Shown piece after piece: positions 54,699 to 64,000 of a DNA stretch of 64,000 nucleotides (positions are counted from its first letter, which is position 1; every line of letters begins with the position of its first letter). The stretch comes from Syngnathus acus (lineage: Eukaryota > Chordata > Actinopteri > Syngnathiformes > Syngnathidae). Location of the stretch: assembly GCF_901709675.1 (NCBI RefSeq), contig NC_051090.1, positions 2,849,342 to 2,913,341 of the forward strand, written 5' to 3'. The translations under genes and the position numbers were made by a program. Below the pieces are notes generated by a model. The model was not told where the DNA came from, searched no databases, and saw only the letters and a list, made by a program, of their open reading frames with translations.

Positions 54699-57314
54699 TC
54701 ATGCGTCATCCTGAGGGATGGTTCTCGGGGTGAGAAGAAGGGTCTTCCCCAGGGGCTCTGTGCTGAAGGAGCCGTCGCGGTACACCAGCTGTCCCCTCAC
54801 GATGGTGGACCTCACCACGCCTCGGAGAGGCACCCCCAGGTACGGAGTTAGCTACGCATACAGAGCACAAAGATCAAATTTCAGAATGAATCCTGCTTCA
54901 AGTTTGTTTCCTACCTTGTTCTTATGATGTATGCCTTCTTCTTTAATCTATACCAGGATGAAACAAAGTTTTTACCAGCCTTGTAGCTACTTGGACTTTT
55001 TTTTTTTTTGCTGCAAACCTCAAATTCTCTCTCAGGGTCCCAGATGACCAGGTCAGCGTCGTAACCCGGTGCCAGGCTGCCCTTCTGCTGGCCGAGGCCA
55101 CAGAGCTGGGCCGTGTTTTTGCACAGGAGGCGTACGGCGTCCCCAAACTGAAAGCCCTTCTGACTGGCTGCGCTCCAGAACAGAGGCAAGCCTAACCAAT
55201 ATCAAACAAGTCATAAATTGTGATTTATGACCATAGAGGAGTTTACGACAAGATTTTTGTTGCCGGTATTACCAAACTGGAGAGATGAAATTCCTCCCCA
55301 GGCTTGAGTAAAATCTCCAAGGTCCAGTTTCTTAAGGTCAGGCGTGCAGGGGGAGTGGTCCGACACCACCATGTCAATGTGGCCCTCCTTCAGCGCCGCC
55401 CACAACTGATCCTGCAAGTATCATTTACGATGGCGGTACAGACACAAAGACTTTTAATATCTAAACAGATTTCAAAATAAGTGACAGAACTGCCGTTGAC
55501 CTGGTTGTGAGCTGATCGGATGGGTGGGCAACACTTGAACTGCGTGGCCCCCGCTGGTACGCCCTCTGCACTCAGGTTCAGATAGTGGTGGGTGGTCTCC
55601 ACCGTCAGGGGGGCCCCGCCCTTTTTGGCCTCTTGGATGAGAGGCAGCGCCTGAGCTGAAGACAAGTGGACCACATGGCAGCGTACCCTGAAGCACAAAA
55701 ACACAGCGGACATAAAACAACGTCCCTGAAATATCGCTAACTGGGAGTTGATTATTTCTGGTTGTCATGGTGATGATGATCTCACTGGTACTCGGTGCAG
55801 AGCTGTACCACACTGCGGATAGCCTCCACTTCCATGATGTCAGGTCTAGACTGCAGGAAGGTGTCATATTGTTGAGGATCTGATGTGGACATAACATAAT
55901 CAGTCCATATACCTGATGGGGGAGACTGCAATAAGTGTTACAGTAAATAGAAAATTACCGCCATTGCTCTCACTGGTCTGTTGAACTTCCTTCTCAGCAT
56001 GAAACTAAAAGAGACAAAAAAAAAGATCCCACGTGTCGATCTTCCATCATCTTTTTTCATAAAACGCTCAATCTGAGTAAAATAGACGCAGAATGTGGTC
56101 AGATGCTAACTGTATGCAAAACAGAGGTGCGCTAAAGCTAACTGAAACTAATAATGCTAATGATATGTAAAACAGCAATGATTATTAATGTGCCCTGCTG
56201 TGGTGTATTCGTGTACCAGTAGGACACTTCCTGTTCCTCTCAGCTGCTCCATGGCAGCCTGAAGGTCTCCGTGGCTCACGTGAGGGAACTCATCCACGCC
56301 GCTGTGGATCAGGAAGCACTTGAAGCCAGCCACTCCGGCCTGGATCATGGGCTGAAGTTCTAGCTTTAAGCAGAGGAGAGTTTTGTTAGTGTTGTGGAGT
56401 TCCTTATAAATGTATTTCACACGTGTTGATTTTCTGCATGCCTGAATGGACTCCAGCGAGTCGCTTTATGCTTCCGCCATGTGCAAATCAGCTGTGTTCA
56501 CTCCCACAACGGCGCAAACGCCCGTTTCTAACAATAGGGCCCTATGTCCACGGGTAGTGAGAGAAGGAGCGGCATTGTTATTTGATACACCGCCTTACCT
56601 GATTGCCGGGAATCACACCACCCCAAAAGGCAGTGTCCACGAAGCATTTACCCGTAGCCTCGCGCAACTTCTCCTGTAAATTAGCCAGCGTGGTGGTTGG
56701 CGGGATGCTATTTCTGGAATAAATGGGTAATGTACAGGGTTGATGGAAGTTAATAGTTAAAAGAGTAACAAAATCATTTCACGTGATACTTTGCTAGATC
56801 CATGGGTAGGTCACTCACAGGGGCATGTCCACGATGGTGGTGACTCCTCCTGCTGCCGCCGCCCTGGTGGCCGTCCAAAATCCTTCCCAGGAGGTGCGTC
56901 CGGGCTCGTTGACGTGAACGTGACAGTCCACGATTCCCGGCATCACTACGCTATCGCCTGCATCCAACACCTGCAAACAAGGCTGCAGGTTTCACTGGCC
57001 AGCTACCTGTTGAGTTAGCAAATTTGCTATCTACTTAATGCAGAACCGAGAGAGCTATCTCGTTGTAACTTTATTCGAGCTCATTAACTTGCTTCTATGT
57101 AGCGTGCAACCTAATTTGTGACCCAGTAGCTTGTGACAACGAGAAATCTAACAAAACAGTTTGATCTTACCTCCACGTCCTCTGTAAATTCCTCAGCGGA
57201 AAGCACTTGATGGATTTTCCCATCCCGTATGAGGATGATGGCAGATCCGACTTGTTGGTTCCCCAGAAGCACTCTGGTGCTCTTCACCGCCGACACAGTG
57301 GATCCCAGCTCCAT
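54699..57314 (-). CDS. allantoinase
   Basis: Opens the hydantoin ring of allantoin to give allantoate in uric-acid breakdown (EC 3.5.2.5). It is mitochondrial in frogs and fish and lost in mammals. Eleven coding exons join in frame to 460 residues: 57171-57314, 56819-56970, 56599-56713, 56217-56363, 55959-56004, 55786-55879, 55501-55687, 55273-55411, 55019-55191, 54915-54947 and 54699-54851. The cyclic-amidohydrolase metal site is complete: HVH in [11 protein letters not shown], the lysine to be carboxylated in [10 protein letters not shown], the VVHLSSA and ETTHHYLNL histidines, and the aspartate of SDHSPC. The start is the ATG at 57312-57314; the open frame continues upstream only into an intron. 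One exon is just 33 nt. Dihydropyrimidinase relatives are less similar. The same-strand neighbour downstream is agxt. Confidence 0.95.
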
Positions 57315-61193
<3,879 letters not shown>

Positions 61194-61882
61194 CTCCAGA
61201 TGGGGGTCGGCGTTAGTCTTTTTACATCATCTTTTAACCCACGAACTGAATCTGTTAAAGGAAACCTCCAGACCCAGTTTGAAAATCACTTATTTACTCA
61301 TTGTACAATGTTAAGATACCAGTGCCGGATGCAAACTTAAGTCTGTACATTCAAGTACTGTATTTTTGTCCCACTTGCAACAAACGGTGCCGTGTTTTGA
61401 CAAGGTTTTCGCCCATGTAAAAATGCTTTCACCTATTGTATGATTTAGCTCATCACAACAAGCACCTGTGCACACATTAAGATGTTTGATGCAGGGAAAA
61501 GAACTCAATATTTATTGTGATTGCCTCAAATACAGTTTTAACAGAATTTTTGCCACACAAATGTTTTCAAAACGGTTTTAACAGAATTTTTCTCAGTGTT
61601 ATAACACATTTGCCTGCTGTGAAGTATGTTTCGTTTGCCACTGTTGCAAATTTCTTCAATTTGTGATGGTCTCTTTACATCGAGTGTCATCCTTAATTTT
61701 CGTGTCGATTTTGATGAATCTCCAACAAAAAGCCACTCCGAGAAGATGGAGGAAATTGTGCTATTTATCGTGTTTGTTATTCCTCATCTCTGTGATGAAC
61801 GTGGAAGTGTGCGAGTGGTCCGTTTGTCAAGTAATGTTTTGATCCACATTTCAGTTCAAATGTCACTCAACTCTACAATAAA
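61194..61882 (+). other. ttc39c: ttc39c 3' untranslated region
   Basis: Non-coding stretch ending at a canonical AATAAA (61877-61882), 684 bases past the stop. It contains a short duplicated phrase, CGGTTTTAACAGAATTTTT, near 61530-61590. Confidence 0.6.
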
Positions 61883-64000
61883 CTCTTTTCCCTCAAAGTG
61901 TTTTCTTTTAATCTGACAAGCCATATAAATATATCTCTATCAACGTACCTATCTATTTATATATCTAGCTAGCTTCCAACTAGGCCTATAAATGAAATTA
62001 ATAAACACAACAGTACGTTTTGCTATGACGTCAGCATCGCCAAGGTGCACTTCCTGCTCCCCCCCTCCCAACCAAGCCCCAAAAAACCTCCCTCCGCGCT
62101 CTTCCTTCTACCCCCCCCCCTCTTCCCCCTCCGCGCTCTTCCTACCACCGCATTGATGCTGTTACCTCCCTCGGCGGTGACGTCACCGCCCTGAGGTTCG
62201 CCACAGCATCCTCCTCCGACACAACCATTTTGGACGCCACCACCCAGACCCAAGTCATCTTGACGGCGGCCCACACGGCCACCACCTACCCCGCGAAGGC
62301 ACCTCCTTTCCCGGGTCGATAGAGGACACCGAGTCCTTCCGTCTTGATGGAGGCTGCTCGTAGGCGGAAAGGATCCATTTGAAAATACGACGGAGCCCCA
62401 CACTCGGTGCTAACATCACGTATGTACGATTTGATCAATATTTCACTTTTATTCCGCGCTTCGTGTACGTTTTGGTGCTTCTGTTTGTGCTTTTTAAATC
62501 CCACCGAAGGACGCGTGGGCTCAGGGTGCGGCCATTGAGGAGGCTGCCACCGCCTCCCCCGGGACACTTGTCATGTTTACCTGTTATTGTATAATATGTA
62601 TTATATTAACATAATGTCATGTTCACAGTTTAGAGAGTTAAATTGAAATAATATTGTCTACCGAATTACATGAATCAACATGTCATTTCTTTTATAAATG
62701 ACATTTGCTGGTGACTGCTTATTTGTTTTAAAATAATTGTGTTATTTTCTCTTCAAATGATTACAATTTGTTGGGAGGGACATGAGGTGTTGTAGCCTTT
62801 TGTCACCAGCGACACGGTGACCGCCCTGACTGTCCTGCATCGTCATGACAGGGGGCAAAACAAAGACAAAAATCAGACTTAAATATCATTTTTAAGTTTA
62901 GAAAATACACAGAATCTTTGTTTGTGTGTGTGTGGAGGCTATGCTAAGCACCAAGTGACTGACATAAACAAGATGCCACTCTTAACAGTCTGAATGCTTG
63001 GCACATGATGTTCATTTAGGTGCTGCTTGGCAGAGGCAACAACTGTGATGACTCAGCAAAAAAAAAAAAAAATCCAGCGTGACGTGACAGCATATCTCAC
63101 TAGATGTCATTTTAGCCAGCATCAAGGGAGTAGCCGTCCAAGTGTGCCCTTTTGGTGAAATAAAACCAGAATAGAGCGGAACTTAGCGGAAAGTAAACGG
63201 ACGCCTTCTCGACAGAAAACACCCTAGCGGTGTCCATTTACTTTTGTCCAGGCATCATTTCACTCGCCAACCTCATTAGAATTGTAGCTCCTCACATATA
63301 ATGAATATGAAAACGACTACTTAACTATGCAAATTGCTCAACTTTATTTGGGCCTAATCAGAGACATAAAATGGTGACGCATGTTGTTGACTTTAAATGA
63401 ACATGTGATTGACTAAACATAACCATATTACCAGTATTTAAAGGGAAGTCAAGTTCTATTCCACAATTCTAAACACAACATTCTATTATTGTGATTGTGG
63501 AATATGAATTAAGCAGCAAAATCCGTCTCAGGGTTCGGCCATTTTGCCACTTACTGTCCCCTGACAATGACATCACAGATGCTCAGGTAACGACCAATCA
63601 CAGCTCATCTGTTTTCGTTTGGTCATGTGACATTTGCAAGACGGCATCTTAAGATACTCAGTTGCCGATTGCCAATTTTCCTGAATGCTTCCTGTAGACT
63701 CATTTAATTGCGTCATCCTGCCTGCTATTGATAAGGATCGTCATTAATTGGATTGGGATGAGTCATGCTTTTTCCCGACACACATTGTGGCTTTTAAGTT
63801 CCACACGGTCCGGGAATGTGTGGCTCTTATCCCGGGACGTATATTTGAGCTGGGCCTGTGCTTCTTTTGTTGGTTACTTTATCATCGCCATGGCAGCAGC
63901 TGACCATGCATGCTCCGCCATTGTCCCAAACATCCGCCTCAAAGGTTGCATTCTATCAGGACCGCCAGGACATCTTCAAATGTGCTTTCTAAAACGAATC
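61883..64000. other. intergenic region with no supported gene
   Basis: The part from 62.03 to 62.40 kb is GC-rich with C-runs and carries two CRE cores (62026-62033 and 62178-62185), so it may be a promoter or first exon of a gene beyond the window. The rest to 64 kb is AT-rich, with one short GT repeat near 62920. An ATG at 63890 opens a frame to the window end, without family resemblance. Confidence 0.5.
62173..62190. promoter_or_regulatory. CRE inside an 18-bp perfect palindrome
   Basis: GGCGGTGACGTCACCGCC is its own reverse complement over 18 bp and contains the full CREB/ATF core. It lies in an unassigned GC-rich stretch. Confidence 0.5.

Noticed and set aside
62023-62403. 126-codon minus-strand glycine/arginine-rich open frame
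   Set aside because: Composition is that of GC-rich promoter DNA; no conserved motif seen.
63890-64000. ATG with a good Kozak context opening a frame to the window end
   Set aside because: Only 37 codons visible, no resemblance and no supporting splice signals.

Overview
The window is vertebrate nuclear DNA, almost certainly from a teleost fish. All eleven protein-coding genes are split by short GT-AG introns except one GPCR. Each encodes a full vertebrate orthologue, including an intact allantoinase of the uric-acid breakdown pathway, which mammals have lost. The gene order mixes blocks that lie on several different human chromosomes. For ten genes I joined the exons by hand and obtained one open frame that closes exactly on a stop codon. 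For the large myosin I fixed the ends and landmark exons only.

Layout: bcl6 (+, 615-4090) encodes a BTB/zinc-finger repressor and converges on lsm2 (-, 6945-8180), an Sm-like protein of the U6 snRNP and of mRNA decay. A hAT-type miniature transposon with a perfect 8-bp target duplication sits in an lsm2 intron. Next come inpp5d/SHIP1 (-, 8689-14097), single-exon gpr17 (-, 15466-16476), myo7b (-, 19062-29803) and sap130 (-, 31702-36909). The gpr17-myo7b-sap130 order matches human 2q14. After a 4-kb gap follow amotl2 (-, 41058-44506) and cep63 (-, 48769-51516), a pair that is also close together on human 3q22. The right end holds agxt (-, 52049-54258), allantoinase (-, 54699-57314) and, divergently, ttc39c (+, 58037-61193). 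From 61.9 kb to the end I see no gene I can support.

Functional links: allantoinase feeds the ureide pathway that ends in glyoxylate, and the neighbouring AGXT enzyme detoxifies glyoxylate. SHIP1 and BCL6 are both blood-cell regulators, but nothing in the sequence shows shared control. AMOTL2 is a feedback regulator and target of YAP/TEAD, and its flanks carry an unusual density of TEAD core motifs.

The main non-coding observations are: the TEAD motif cluster at 38.8-40.6 kb; a three-unit tandem repeat carrying CCAAT boxes 31 bp apart at the sap130 promoter; a CRE, E-box and D-box grouped in the allantoinase/ttc39c bidirectional promoter; convergent CTCF-type motifs bracketing sap130 and amotl2; a 28-nt poly-C splice tract in myo7b; and an 18-bp palindromic CRE in an unassigned GC-rich stretch. 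I found no phage, CRISPR, bacterial or viral system.
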